In this document: positions 9,443 to 18,283 of the stretch, piece by piece
How the letters are laid out: every line of letters begins with the position of its first letter
Numbering within the stretch: position 1 is the stretch's first letter
From: Paenibacillus sp. JJ-223
Lineage (GTDB): Bacteria > Bacillota > Bacilli > Paenibacillales > Paenibacillaceae
Length of the DNA: 63,141 nucleotides
Assembly: GCF_927798175.1 (NCBI RefSeq)
Contig: NZ_CAKMMP010000026.1
Location: 1-63,141 of the forward strand
Direction of reading: 5' to 3'
Translations under genes and position numbers: made by a program
Notes under the pieces: generated by a model
Seen by the model: only the letters and a program-made list of their open reading frames with translations
Told to the model about the DNA's origin: nothing
Database searches by the model: none

Positions 9443-10162
9443 ATGATAACAAGATTCATTCCGAATCTCTTTACCCTGGGCAATCTGTTTCTTGGAATGA
9501 TGGCGATTCTGCTGGCAATCAACGAAAGTTACAGCTTGGCTGCCATTATGGTCATCATCGCCATGCTGCTGGATGGTTTGGATGGCAGGGTGGCCCGGGC
9601 TCTAGATGCTCAAAGCGACTTCGGGAAAGAATTGGATTCCCTTTCGGACATGGTTTCGTTTGGAGCAGCGCCAGCGCTGATCATGTTCATGGTATCGTTT
9701 CAGGACACCCTGCCCATGCTGGCATGGATCGCCACGGCAAGCTTCCCCATCTGCGGCGCGATCCGTCTGGCTCGCTTTAACGTACGTCCCGGAATCCCGG
9801 GGTATTTTACGGGTCTTCCGATTCCGGCAGCCGGAGGCGTGCTTGCAACGCTGACGTTGTTCAATAAAGACATCAGTCCGGTCAGCATGATGATTGCCAC
9901 GCTCTTGTTGTCTTATCTTATGGTCAGCTCCCTCAAGTATCCCAATTTCAAAAAAGTGGGCTTTCCGCGAAAAGCGATATGGATCGCACCCTGGGTTGTA
10001 TTGCTGGCCGTGGGGATGGCGGTGATGTTCCCGGAGCAGTTATCCAAACTGATTTTTATCCCCTTGGTGTTATACGCACTCTACGGAATGAAACATAGCA
10101 TGCGAACCACCGCGTCCCGAAACCGGGCCAAAAAGCGCAAGGACGAAAAATCCTCCCGGTGA
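9443..10162 (+). CDS. pssA: CDP-diacylglycerol-serine O-phosphatidyltransferase
   Basis: A 239-residue integral membrane enzyme that joins CDP-diacylglycerol and L-serine to form phosphatidylserine, the precursor of phosphatidylethanolamine. The CDP-alcohol phosphotransferase signature is complete: DGLDGRVARALD followed by FGKELDSLSD near residues 44-68. About six hydrophobic segments are visible. The tail is rich in Arg and Lys. GAGGTG lies eight bases before ATG 9443. Its place between disA and yacL differs from Bacillus subtilis and is one reason to suspect Paenibacillaceae. A terminator follows at 10221. Confidence 0.93.
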   Translation: MITRFIPNLFTLGNLFLGMMAILLAINESYSLAAIMVIIAMLLDGLDGRVARALDAQSDFGKELDSLSDMVSFGAAPALIMFMVSFQDTLPMLAWIATASFPICGAIRLARFNVRPGIPGYFTGLPIPAAGGVLATLTLFNKDISPVSMMIATLLLSYLMVSSLKYPNFKKVGFPRKAIWIAPWVVLLAVGMAVMFPEQLSKLIFIPLVLYALYGMKHSMRTTASRNRAKKRKDEKSSR

Positions 10163-10220
10163 TTCCAATTGACGTTGTGCCGTTCATTATTATTGCATAG
10201 CCGATCCAAGAAACATGAGA

Positions 10221-10259
10221 AAAGCACGCATTTCCGAAAGGAAAGAGGCGTGCTTTTTT
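10221..10259 (+). terminator. Intrinsic terminator after pssA
   Basis: AAAGCACGC (10221-10229) pairs with GCGTGCTTT (10248-10256) around an 18-base loop that has its own TTTCC/GGAAA pairing, and ends in T residues. Confidence 0.88.
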
Positions 10260-10353
10260 GAATTTATTTTCCATGCCACCTAGGTGCCAGGAAATGATTT
10301 ATGCAAGGTGCTATTAACTTAACGATTTGCAAGCCGTGTGATCTGTATTTTAC

Positions 10354-10749
10354 TTAAGACAAATTAAACATGCCAAGCGTCGAGCATTTCTGGGACTCGC
10401 TTTCCACGACGTCTTCCATGCTAATGTTCAGCAGATTGCAGAGTGCCGACATATAAAACAGGTTGCGGCCCAGTTCGGAGCTGATAACCTCCTTGCAGTT
10501 TTCGCACAATTCACCTTCCACATGGGTCTCGAGCAAGGGCGTATTTTGCGCAATATTGCGCTCAGGAGCATACTTCTGCTTGGTGGCGTGCAGTTCAATG
10601 CAGCCACACTCGGTAATGGCCTTGGACACGGCACGGTTCACGGAAGCACCAGCTTGTCCCGTTTTGGACAGTACATCAATCAGACTGCGATGACGAAGCA
10701 ACAGCTCGGAAACCTGATCCTGAAATGCCTGTAAACTTGGCGTACTCAT
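10354..10749 (-). CDS. Conserved small protein with paired cysteine motifs, function unknown
   Basis: A 131-residue soluble, mostly helical protein and the only minus-strand gene in the left 59 kb. It has CGC at residues 48-50 and CENC at 82-85, a possible metal site. The region ELGRNLFYMSALCNLL after the second pair looks like a conserved helix. I recall similar Bacillales proteins annotated as DUF1573, but I cannot confirm that assignment. ATG 10749 is chosen because GAGGTG lies ten bases upstream, while GTG 10758 is only one base from it. A good promoter sits upstream at 10783-10811 and yacL is divergent. Confidence 0.8.
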   Translation of the reverse strand: MSTPSLQAFQDQVSELLLRHRSLIDVLSKTGQAGASVNRAVSKAITECGCIELHATKQKYAPERNIAQNTPLLETHVEGELCENCKEVISSELGRNLFYMSALCNLLNISMEDVVESESQKCSTLGMFNLS

Positions 10750-10782
10750 TTTGCCCACTCACCTCGGTTATGAATTGAATTC

Positions 10783-10811
10783 ATTATATGCCAATAATTT
10801 ACCTCCTTCAA
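10783..10811 (-). promoter_or_regulatory. Sigma-A promoter for the minus-strand small gene
   Basis: On the minus strand TTGAAG (10806-10811), a 17-bp spacer and a perfect TATAAT (10783-10788), about 34 bases before the start codon. Confidence 0.7.
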
Positions 10812-10917
10812 CCAAGGATTGCTTCACTTCCAAAAAGTTCTTGTTTAACGGATTAGCAATCCACGAATTGGATCATACTGGATATGAGAAAACATTTGAA
10901 GGAGGTGCAGGGGACTT

Positions 10918-12006
10918 ATGTGGAAAAGAGGCATTTTAACTTTTACGGGATTGTGCGGTGCATGGTTTGGTTACACGGCATATCAACTGGCTGGAAAATC
11001 GGTCCCTTGGATGGCGGAATGGATTCAATCGGCAGGGTTGTTGGGCGCGGGCATAGCGACCATTCTCGGTGCGGTGCTGTTCATCGCATTATGCAGCATT
11101 GGAGGAACAATGCTTGCCGCGAAATTGAATCATGGCATTGATGCACTGGCCAAAATTCCGATGAACGAACTGGCTGCTGGTGCAGCCGGCATCCTCACAG
11201 GACTTGTCGTTGCGCTGCTGCTCTCCCCGTGCCTGGCATGGTTGGGAACATCCGGGGAAGTGCTTCAGCTGGCTTTGACGATGATCAGTGCGTATTCGGG
11301 ATATATGCTGGCCATGGCAAAGAAAGAGGATCTGGCAGCCTTCTGGATGTCCGGACGCTGGGGACACGGCGATGGTGCAGAAGAAGAGAGACGGCTCGAG
11401 GAGCACAAAATTTTGGATACGAGTGTCATCATCGATGGCCGCATCGCGGATATCTGCAAAACCGGATTCATTGAGGGAACCATCGTCATTCCGGAATTCG
11501 TGCTGGAGGAGCTGCAGCATATTGCCGATTCCTCGGATCTGCTCAAGCGTAACCGCGGCCGGCGTGGTCTGGACATTCTGAACAAAATCCAGAAAGAGCT
11601 CGACGTTAAAGTTTTGATCTACGAAGGAGATTTCGAAGAGATTTCCGAGGTCGACAGCAAGCTGGTCAAGCTGGCCAAAGTACTGCAGGGCAAAGTGGTA
11701 ACCAACGATTTCAACCTCAACAAAGTGTGCGAGCTTCAAGGGGTTTCGGTGCTGAACATCAACGACCTTGCCAATGCAGTGAAGCCGGTGGTGCTGCCTG
11801 GCGAAGAGATCATGGTACAGATCATCAAGGACGGCAAGGAAAACGGTCAGGGCGTCGCTTATCTGGATGATGGCACCATGATCGTAGTTGAAGGCGGGCG
11901 CGATTACATCGGCCTGATGATGGAGGTGCTCGTCACCAGCGTACTGCAGACTTCTGCGGGACGAATGATTTTTGCGAAACCGAAACTGTTGGAAAAAGCC
12001 CAATAA
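10918..12006 (+). CDS. yacL: YacL-type membrane PIN/TRAM domain protein
   Basis: A 362-residue protein. Four hydrophobic segments fill roughly residues 1-125. A PIN nuclease domain follows, with acidic residues in LDTSVIIDGRIAD near 165 and TNDFNLN near 262. A C-terminal TRAM domain (about 295-355) probably binds RNA. This order is typical of YacL/PilT-N proteins next to ispD in Bacillales. The family is suspected of RNA cleavage, but a substrate is not established. GGAGGTG lies ten bases before ATG 10918. ispD starts 104 bases downstream. Confidence 0.9.
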   Translation: MWKRGILTFTGLCGAWFGYTAYQLAGKSVPWMAEWIQSAGLLGAGIATILGAVLFIALCSIGGTMLAAKLNHGIDALAKIPMNELAAGAAGILTGLVVALLLSPCLAWLGTSGEVLQLALTMISAYSGYMLAMAKKEDLAAFWMSGRWGHGDGAEEERRLEEHKILDTSVIIDGRIADICKTGFIEGTIVIPEFVLEELQHIADSSDLLKRNRGRRGLDILNKIQKELDVKVLIYEGDFEEISEVDSKLVKLAKVLQGKVVTNDFNLNKVCELQGVSVLNINDLANAVKPVVLPGEEIMVQIIKDGKENGQGVAYLDDGTMIVVEGGRDYIGLMMEVLVTSVLQTSAGRMIFAKPKLLEKAQ

Positions 12007-12110
12007 AGCGGTATGATGGGTAGTGTGTCGTTTGGCGATAGCCCGAACGCGTCCCGAGGCGCGGGAATATCGATCAGCGATAAACTGACAGACAAGGCAG
12101 GGATCGCGGC

Positions 12111-12803
12111 ATGAGGAAAGAATGGGGCGTTGTCGTTGTGGCAGCAGGACGGGGAACCCGAATGGGTACCGATGAGAGCAAGCAGTTTCTGCTGCTGCAG
12201 GACAAGCCCGTTTTCATACATACGCTTGAAGTGTTTGCCGCTTTGGACGACATTGGCGAAATCGTGCTGGTGACTGGAGCGGCGGACGTTGAACGCTGCC
12301 TGAAATGGGTAAAGGAATATCGTCTGGAATCGCGCGTACGCGTCATCCCCGGAGGGAAGGAGCGGCAACATTCGGTGCATGAAGGCTTAAAAGCTCTGGG
12401 CACCGAGTGGGTCCTCGTTCACGACGGGGTTCGTCCTTTTGTGAGCGGGGAACAGATTCGGGCTTGCATGCAGGCCGCGATAGACATTGGAGCTGCCGTG
12501 CTGGCTGTACCGGTGAAGGATACGATCAAACAAGTCAATGCTGAGGGCATCGTCATTGCAACGCCTGAACGCAGCAGTCTGTGGAGCATTCAGACCCCGC
12601 AGGCTTTTCGTCTTTCTTCCCTGCTCCATGCGCACGAGTCGGCGGAACGGGACGGATTTCTGGGAACGGACGATGCCATGCTGGCGGAGCGCCACGGCAT
12701 GTCCGTCAAAGTTGTGGAAGGCAGTTATACCAATATCAAATTGACTACACCGGAAGATTTGCATTATGCCGCATTTGTGCTGGGGGGAGAGAAGAAACAA
12801 TGA
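12111..12803 (+). CDS. ispD: 2-C-methyl-D-erythritol 4-phosphate cytidylyltransferase
   Basis: A 230-residue IspD, which joins CTP and MEP to give CDP-ME in the non-mevalonate isoprenoid pathway. The CTP-binding loop AAGRGTRMG is at about 11-19, followed by SKQF with the usual lysine. VHDGVRPFV near 104 holds the catalytic aspartate region. The TGA stop overlaps the ATG of ispF by two bases, indicating translational coupling with the enzyme two steps later. The SD is weak (GGGATC). Confidence 0.96.
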   Translation: MRKEWGVVVVAAGRGTRMGTDESKQFLLLQDKPVFIHTLEVFAALDDIGEIVLVTGAADVERCLKWVKEYRLESRVRVIPGGKERQHSVHEGLKALGTEWVLVHDGVRPFVSGEQIRACMQAAIDIGAAVLAVPVKDTIKQVNAEGIVIATPERSSLWSIQTPQAFRLSSLLHAHESAERDGFLGTDDAMLAERHGMSVKVVEGSYTNIKLTTPEDLHYAAFVLGGEKKQ

Positions 12804-13297
12804 TACGCGTAGGACAAGGGTTTGACGTACACCAACTGGTAGAGGGGCGCCCGTGCATTATTGGCGGAGTCACGATCCCGCATGACAAAGGTTTGCTGGG
12901 GCATTCCGATGCCGACGTGCTGCTGCATGCCATCAGCGATGCCATTCTCGGGGCGCTTGCGCTGGGAGACATCGGCAAGCATTTCCCGGATACGGATCCC
13001 GAATTCAAGGATGCCGATAGTCTGAAGCTGCTTGAGCATGTATGGAAGCTCGCCAAAGAGCGTGGATACCGTCTGGGTAACATTGATTCGACCATCATTG
13101 CCCAGAAGCCGAAAATGGCTCCGTATATCCCTCAAATGGCGGAGATCATTGCCAAGGCGCTTGAAGCGGACGTGGAGCAAGTCAACGTCAAAGCGACGAC
13201 GACCGAGCAGCTTGGATTCCCGGGCCGAGGAGAAGGTATAGCTGCCCAATCCGTGGTTTGCCTGGTTCGGGGACCCGTGGTATCATCAACGAATTAG
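12800..13297 (+). CDS. ispF: 2-C-methyl-D-erythritol 2,4-cyclodiphosphate synthase
   Basis: A 165-residue IspF, which cyclises CDP-ME 2-phosphate to MEcPP with loss of CMP. It starts MIRVGQGFDVHQL, where Asp and His of DVH are zinc ligands, and has GHSDADVLLHAISDA near 41-55 supplying the third ligand His. The FPDTDP loop near 61 is also present. ATG 12800 overlaps the ispD stop; GGGGGGAGAG inside ispD serves as SD. gltX follows after 16 bases. Confidence 0.96.
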   Translation: MIRVGQGFDVHQLVEGRPCIIGGVTIPHDKGLLGHSDADVLLHAISDAILGALALGDIGKHFPDTDPEFKDADSLKLLEHVWKLAKERGYRLGNIDSTIIAQKPKMAPYIPQMAEIIAKALEADVEQVNVKATTTEQLGFPGRGEGIAAQSVVCLVRGPVVSSTN

Positions 13298-13313
13298 AGA
13301 CGGAGGGGATAGT

Positions 13314-14777
13314 ATGAGCACGGAAGTTCGTGTGCGCTATGCGCCGAGTCCGACAGGGCACCTGCATATCGGGAATGCCCGGACCGCGCTGTTTAACTAC
13401 TTGTATGCCAAACACAATAACGGAAAATTCATCATCCGTATAGAGGATACGGACGTGAAACGCAACATTGCGGGCGGGGAAGAAAGCCAGCTGAAATATT
13501 TGAAATGGCTGGGCATGGATTGGGACGAGAGCATTGATGTGGGGGGCGAATACGGACCGTACCGCCAAACCGAGCGCCTTGACATCTACCGGAAATATAC
13601 GCAGGAATTATTGGATAAAGGGCTGGCATACCGCTGCTACTGCACGGAAGAAGAACTGGAGCAGGAGCGTGAGGAGCAGACCGCTCGTGGCGAAACGCCG
13701 CGTTATTCAGGCAAGCACCGGAACCTGACTCCGGAGCAAATTGAGGCGTTCGAGGCCGAGGGCCGCGTGGCTAGCATCCGTTTCCGCGTACCTGAAGAGC
13801 GGGTATACACGTTCGATGACATGGTGAAGGGCACTATTTCGTTTAACAGCAAAGAGAGCGGAGACTTCGTCATCGTAAAAAAAGACGGCATTCCCACGTA
13901 CAACTACGCCGTTGCCATTGACGATCATCTGATGAAAATCACCCACGTACTGCGGGGAGAGGATCATATTTCGAACACGCCGCGTCAGCTGATGATTTAC
14001 GAAGCGCTCGGCTGGGAGCCGCCGATATTCGGCCACATGACGCTGATCGTAGGCGAGAACCACAAAAAGCTGAGCAAACGCGACGAATCCGTCATTCAGT
14101 TCATCTCGCAGTATGAAGAGCTCGGTTATTTGCCCGAAGCGTTGTTCAATTTCATTTCCTTGCTTGGCTGGTCTCCGGAAGGGGAAGAGGAAATTTTCTC
14201 TCAAGAGCAGCTGATTTCCATTTTCGATACGAAGCGCCTGTCGAAGAGCCCGGCAGTTTTCGATACGAACAAGCTGGCCTACCTGAACAACCATTACATC
14301 AAAAATGCCGATCCGGAACGAATTGCCGAAATGGCCATTCCGCATTTGCAAAAAGCGGGCCGCCTTCCGGCCGAATTGTCGTCCGAGCAGCGGGAATGGG
14401 CGCACGCGCTTGTACGTTTGTACCAAGAGCAAATGACGGCTGCTTCCGACATCGTGGCCTTGTCTGAGGTGTTTTTCCGCTCGAGCCTGGAACTGGACGA
14501 GGAAGCAAGTGCTGTTCTGGCAGAGGAGCAAGTGCCGACTGTGCTGAAGGCTTTTGCCGATAAGGTACAGGACAGCGATGAATTCACGCCAAGCAAAATG
14601 GCTGCTTTGATCAAGGAAGTGCAGAAGGAAACCGGGTTTAAGGGCAAACAGCTCTTTATGCCGATTCGTGTAGCGTTGACCGGTCAAACCCATGGTCGCG
14701 ATTTGAACCAAACGATCGTGCTGCTGGGCAAGGATACGGTCATCGAGCGTCTGCACGCACAGGTTCAAGGCGCGTAA
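13314..14777 (+). CDS. gltX: Glutamyl-tRNA synthetase
   Basis: A 487-residue class I aminoacyl-tRNA synthetase that charges tRNA-Glu, and in most Bacillales also tRNA-Gln for later amidation. The HIGH motif appears as HIGN near residue 18 in YAPSPTGHLHIGN; the KMSKS equivalent is KLSKRD near 252. The YCYCTEEEL region carries the zinc-type insert. The C-terminal anticodon-binding helices fill the last 170 residues. The start has GGAGGGG nearby. The next gene group starts from its own promoter at 14817. Confidence 0.97.
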   Translation: MSTEVRVRYAPSPTGHLHIGNARTALFNYLYAKHNNGKFIIRIEDTDVKRNIAGGEESQLKYLKWLGMDWDESIDVGGEYGPYRQTERLDIYRKYTQELLDKGLAYRCYCTEEELEQEREEQTARGETPRYSGKHRNLTPEQIEAFEAEGRVASIRFRVPEERVYTFDDMVKGTISFNSKESGDFVIVKKDGIPTYNYAVAIDDHLMKITHVLRGEDHISNTPRQLMIYEALGWEPPIFGHMTLIVGENHKKLSKRDESVIQFISQYEELGYLPEALFNFISLLGWSPEGEEEIFSQEQLISIFDTKRLSKSPAVFDTNKLAYLNNHYIKNADPERIAEMAIPHLQKAGRLPAELSSEQREWAHALVRLYQEQMTAASDIVALSEVFFRSSLELDEEASAVLAEEQVPTVLKAFADKVQDSDEFTPSKMAALIKEVQKETGFKGKQLFMPIRVALTGQTHGRDLNQTIVLLGKDTVIERLHAQVQGA

Positions 14778-14816
14778 CTCGTTTAACATTTTGTGTGTCT
14801 GAGGCAAGGAACGTTA

Positions 14817-14845
14817 TTGTCAGTCTCTGTCCTTTTCGCTATAAT
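14817..14845 (+). promoter_or_regulatory. Sigma-A promoter of the cysE-cysS T-box operon
   Basis: TTGTCA (14817-14822), 17-bp spacer, TATAAT (14840-14845). Transcription would begin near 14852, giving a leader of about 570 bases that holds the T-box. Confidence 0.85.
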
Positions 14846-14903
14846 AGCAACACAAAGGCATAAGTTTTGATTTTAGATGTTCAATTTACGTTAATCATAC
14901 AAA

Positions 14904-15236
14904 CGGCAAGGACCGGGAGGAGTACGCTGAACCGGACAGCACCAGAGAGGATGGTCCCGTTCGCAGGGTTGAAAAGGCCTGTGAGCGGTGGCTGCGAGCC
15001 ATCCGCTGTCCGTCAGCCGAATTGCGCCCGTGAGCCGCACAGCCGAATCCGGCCCCGCCTGAGCACGAATAGATCAGGAAAACGTCAGGATAGGTTATGC
15101 CGAGTGGTTCCCGTTACCGGACCGCAAGAGGGTTCTTGCGTGCGTTACGCATATTTTGCGTTGCTTACGAAAGAACCAAGCAGAGTGGGACCGCGACCAA
15201 CGCCTCTGCAGCTTCGGGCTGCAGGGGCGTTTTTTT
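14904..15236 (+). promoter_or_regulatory. Cysteine-specific T-box riboswitch
   Basis: Stem I is visible: CGGG (14914-14917) pairs with CCCG (15027-15030), and above the specifier loop GCTGA and GGACAGC pair with GCTGTCC and TCAGC. The 5' side of the loop has AGTA. The 3' side reads GAATTGCG, with TGC (Cys) at 15023-15025 as likely specifier. A GA-rich AGAGAG module follows in the apical part. The T-box sequence AGAGTGGGACCGCG is at 15182-15195, directly before a strong terminator. Uncharged tRNA-Cys should stabilise the antiterminator and switch on cysE-cysS and the genes behind them. Confidence 0.93.
15199..15236 (+). terminator. T-box attenuator terminator
   Basis: A 14-bp stem (AACGCCTCTGCAGC with its complement, one G-U pair) and loop TTCGG, followed by a T run. 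It is the OFF-state hairpin of the T-box. Confidence 0.93.
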
Positions 15237-15420
15237 ATTGCACCTGGGAGCGCGGACTCACGATTATCCTGCGGAAGCCATTAGGGTGCGCGATGGTGGT
15301 TCGCTTTAAAAATCCCGGTACACCAATGCATGAGAGAGGATTCGAGCTTGGCGCACGATCATGAAGATCCTGTTTCCTGCGCAAGCGGGAGAACGCAGAA
15401 CTGAACAAGAGGGGAAGAAC

Positions 15421-16101
15421 ATGTTCAAAAAGATCAGATCGGATATTCAGGCGGTATTTGAAAACGATCCGGCGGCGCGCGGTTGGTTTGAGGTGGTGTT
15501 TACCTATTCCGGCTTGCACGCCATATGGGCACACCGCATGGCACACGCGTTGTACAAACGGAAATGGTTTTCTTTGGCACGGGTTATTTCGCAAGTCAGC
15601 CGCTTTATGACAGGTATTGAGATTCACCCTGGCGCAACGATCGGCGAGCGGTTGTTCATTGACCACGGCATGGGCGTCGTGATTGGCGAAACGTGCGAGA
15701 TCGGCGATGATGTCGTCATCTACCAGGGGGTGACCCTCGGGGGGACCGGGAAAGAAAAGGGAAAGAGACACCCCACAATTGGCAATAATGTGGTTATCTC
15801 GTCAGGTGCAAAGGTGCTGGGTTCATTTCGCGTCGGCGATCAGAGCAATATCGGCGCCAATTCGGTCGTGCTGAAGGAAGTTCCGCCAAACAGTACGGTG
15901 GTGGGCATTCCGGGAAAGATCGTCAAACGGGACGGCAAACGGGTGGATCGCTTGAACCAGCAGCTTCCCGATCCGGTCGTTGACTCCTTGCGCAGCATGC
16001 AGCAGGAAATCGAACGATTGCGGGACGAAATGCGTACAATGCAATCAGCGCGCGAAACCGAGCGCGAGCGTGATACAATTAACGGGGGAAGCAAAGGTTA
16101 A
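15421..16101 (+). CDS. cysE: Serine O-acetyltransferase
   Basis: A 226-residue CysE, which makes O-acetylserine from serine and acetyl-CoA, the first committed step of cysteine synthesis. After a helical N-domain come left-handed beta-helix hexapeptide repeats (about 65-175) containing IEIHPGATIG, FIDHGMGVVIGE with the catalytic His region, and GGTGKEKGKRHPTIG. The last 40 residues are a charged helix. ATG 15421 has GAGGGG six bases upstream; the frame is open further upstream but without an SD. It is the first gene under the cysteine T-box. Confidence 0.97.
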   Translation: MFKKIRSDIQAVFENDPAARGWFEVVFTYSGLHAIWAHRMAHALYKRKWFSLARVISQVSRFMTGIEIHPGATIGERLFIDHGMGVVIGETCEIGDDVVIYQGVTLGGTGKEKGKRHPTIGNNVVISSGAKVLGSFRVGDQSNIGANSVVLKEVPPNSTVVGIPGKIVKRDGKRVDRLNQQLPDPVVDSLRSMQQEIERLRDEMRTMQSARETERERDTINGGSKG

Positions 16102-16230
16102 TTTGGCAGAGGCTTGCACCGGTTAAGCGGCTGTTGATACGATCGCTCTCCCGTGCCAAAGAACGGTGATTAACGTTCAGAATTTTAGGTTCAGGTTTTA
16201 TATACGGAAACGGACGAAAGGAAAGTGACT

Positions 16231-17631
16231 ATGACGCTTCATATTTATAATACGATGAGTCGTGCGAAGGAAGAATTTGTTCCCCAAGAGCAGGGGAAGG
16301 TAAAAATGTATGTATGCGGCCCGACCGTATATGATTATATTCACATCGGGAATGCCCGGCCGGTGATCTTTTTCGACGCGGTTCGCGGTTATCTTGAACA
16401 GATCGGCCATGAAGTGAATTATGTCGTGAATTTTACCGATGTCGACGACAAGCTCATCCGCAAAGCAGAGCAGCTTGGAACAGATGTGCCTCATGTCGCC
16501 GAGAAGTTCATCGCGGCGTATTATGAAGACCTTGAAGGATTGGGCATTCCGAGAGCGAGCAGCAATCCGCGCGTAACGGAGAACATGCCGCTTATCATCG
16601 ATTTTATCCGTGAGTTGGTCGACAAAGGGTATGCCTATGAAAACGGAGGGGACGTCTATTACCGCACGGGCAAGTTCCCCGAGTATGGCAAATTGTCCAA
16701 GCAAAACCTGCAAGAGCTGCAGTTCGGCATCCGCATCGGCGTGGATGAGCGCAAGGAACATCCCGAAGATTTCGTGCTTTGGAAGGCTGCGAAGCCGGGA
16801 GAGATTTATTGGTCGAGCCCATGGGGAGACGGGCGTCCGGGCTGGCATATCGAATGCTCGGCCATGGCGCGCGAATATTTGGGCGACACGCTCGATATCC
16901 ATGGCGGCGGACAGGATTTGCAGTTCCCGCACCATGAGTGCGAATGCGCGCAATCCGAAGTGCTGACCGGCAAGCCGCTGGCCAATTATTGGATGCATAA
17001 CGGCTTTATCCGCATCGATAACGAAAAAATGTCGAAATCGCTCGGAAACGGCGTGTTGGTCAAAGATTTGCGAACACAATACAAACGCGAGGCCATCCGT
17101 TATTTTATGTTGTCGACGCATTATCGCAATCCGTTGAACTTTACGGAGGATACGATGGAGCAAGCTCAGAAAAGCGTAGACCGGATCGCGAACGCTGTGG
17201 GCAACCTCAAGCACCGTCTGCAGGCCGTGACGATGGAACGGGAAACTTCGGCGGAGCTGGCAGCCCGCCTGGAACAGATTCGCAGCCAGTATCATGAGAA
17301 GATGCAGGATGATTTCAATACGCCTGACGCGATCACGGCATTGTTCGAATGGGCTGCCGAGGCCAACCTTCTGCTGCAGCAGGATGTGGTCAATGCGGGA
17401 GACATTCGCGCGCTGCTGGAATTGTTCGCGGAATTGAACGCCGTGCTCCGCCTTTATACGGAAGCGGAGCCGGAGCTTCTGGACGAGGAGATCGAGCGTT
17501 TGATCGAAGAGCGCACCGAAGCGCGCAAAGCGAAAAACTGGGCAAGAGCCGATGAAATTCGCGACATTTTGTCGGCAGAAGGCATTTTGCTGGAGGATAC
17601 GGCACAAGGCATGAGATGGCGGCGCAAATGA
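16231..17631 (+). CDS. cysS: Cysteinyl-tRNA synthetase
   Basis: A 466-residue class I synthetase that attaches cysteine to tRNA-Cys. It has the zinc-ligand Cys in MYVCGPTVYDYIHIGNAR with HIGN at about 37, further zinc ligands in WHIECSAM and the HHECE segment, and KMSKS near 266. I prefer ATG 16231, eight bases after AAAGGA, over GTG 16225, which is two bases from it; this also gives the 466-residue length known from B. subtilis. Its product uses the same tRNA that the T-box senses. Confidence 0.97.
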   Translation: MTLHIYNTMSRAKEEFVPQEQGKVKMYVCGPTVYDYIHIGNARPVIFFDAVRGYLEQIGHEVNYVVNFTDVDDKLIRKAEQLGTDVPHVAEKFIAAYYEDLEGLGIPRASSNPRVTENMPLIIDFIRELVDKGYAYENGGDVYYRTGKFPEYGKLSKQNLQELQFGIRIGVDERKEHPEDFVLWKAAKPGEIYWSSPWGDGRPGWHIECSAMAREYLGDTLDIHGGGQDLQFPHHECECAQSEVLTGKPLANYWMHNGFIRIDNEKMSKSLGNGVLVKDLRTQYKREAIRYFMLSTHYRNPLNFTEDTMEQAQKSVDRIANAVGNLKHRLQAVTMERETSAELAARLEQIRSQYHEKMQDDFNTPDAITALFEWAAEANLLLQQDVVNAGDIRALLELFAELNAVLRLYTEAEPELLDEEIERLIEERTEARKAKNWARADEIRDILSAEGILLEDTAQGMRWRRK

Positions 17632-18185
17632 GCGAGGGCCTGAAGAAAACGTCCATAGACTCCACCGCTCCCAACGTGGCTGAAACGACTGGACACGACG
17701 CGGATCTGCAGGCTGAGCCGGCAGGCGGGGCGGCGGATTCGTCCGGCGGTCGTTCGGCGGAACGCTCGGCCGGGGGCTGGTTCCCGTATCCCCCTTCGCG
17801 TCCGGCCCATCTGATTCCGCCGATCGCTCTTGCTTACATCGGCGATGCGGTTTACGAAGTCGCGGTTCGACAATATTTGCTGTCCAAGCCCAATATGCGA
17901 CCCGCTCATTTGCATCGAAGTGCGACGGGGCTGGTGTCGGCCAAGGCCCAGAGTCGAATTTTGGCAGGCATCGAAAGTTTGCTGAACGAAAAAGAACAGG
18001 ATATCGTCCGGCAGGGACGCAACGCCAAGTCGGGCAGCGTTCCGAAAAATGCAGACGTGCTCGAGTACAGGCATGCCACGGCGCTGGAATGCCTGATCGG
18101 CTATTTGTACAGCAGCGGACAACATGAACGGATGATCGAGTTGATTACACAGGGCATCGAACACGCCCAAAGCTTGACGAAATAA
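17616..18185 (+). CDS. mrnC: Mini-ribonuclease III (MrnC)
   Basis: A 189-residue RNase III-like protein lacking the double-strand RNA-binding domain; it matures 23S rRNA ends. The catalytic domain is at about 62-185 with LAYIGDAVYEVAVR holding the conserved Asp, and VLEYRHATALECLIGYLY with the C-terminal acidic residue. Residues 1-57 are an Ala/Gly/Ser-rich extension that typical MrnC proteins of about 140 residues lack. The gene overlaps cysS by 16 bases. The start (17616 or 17628) is not settled, since no strong SD is present. Confidence 0.92.
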   Translation: MAAQMSEGLKKTSIDSTAPNVAETTGHDADLQAEPAGGAADSSGGRSAERSAGGWFPYPPSRPAHLIPPIALAYIGDAVYEVAVRQYLLSKPNMRPAHLHRSATGLVSAKAQSRILAGIESLLNEKEQDIVRQGRNAKSGSVPKNADVLEYRHATALECLIGYLYSSGQHERMIELITQGIEHAQSLTK

Positions 18186-18283
18186 ACGGAAAATCAACGA
18201 AATGCGCGAAGTTGAGCATGGGGACAGGCTGTCGAATCGGCCCGACCCAACAACTTGGCGCTACAGAGAGGATAGAACGAAAC

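Noticed and set aside
14867..15364. 165-codon plus-strand open frame before cysE
   Set aside because: It runs through the T-box stem I, specifier loop and terminator. The composition is explained by RNA structure, and no SD is present.
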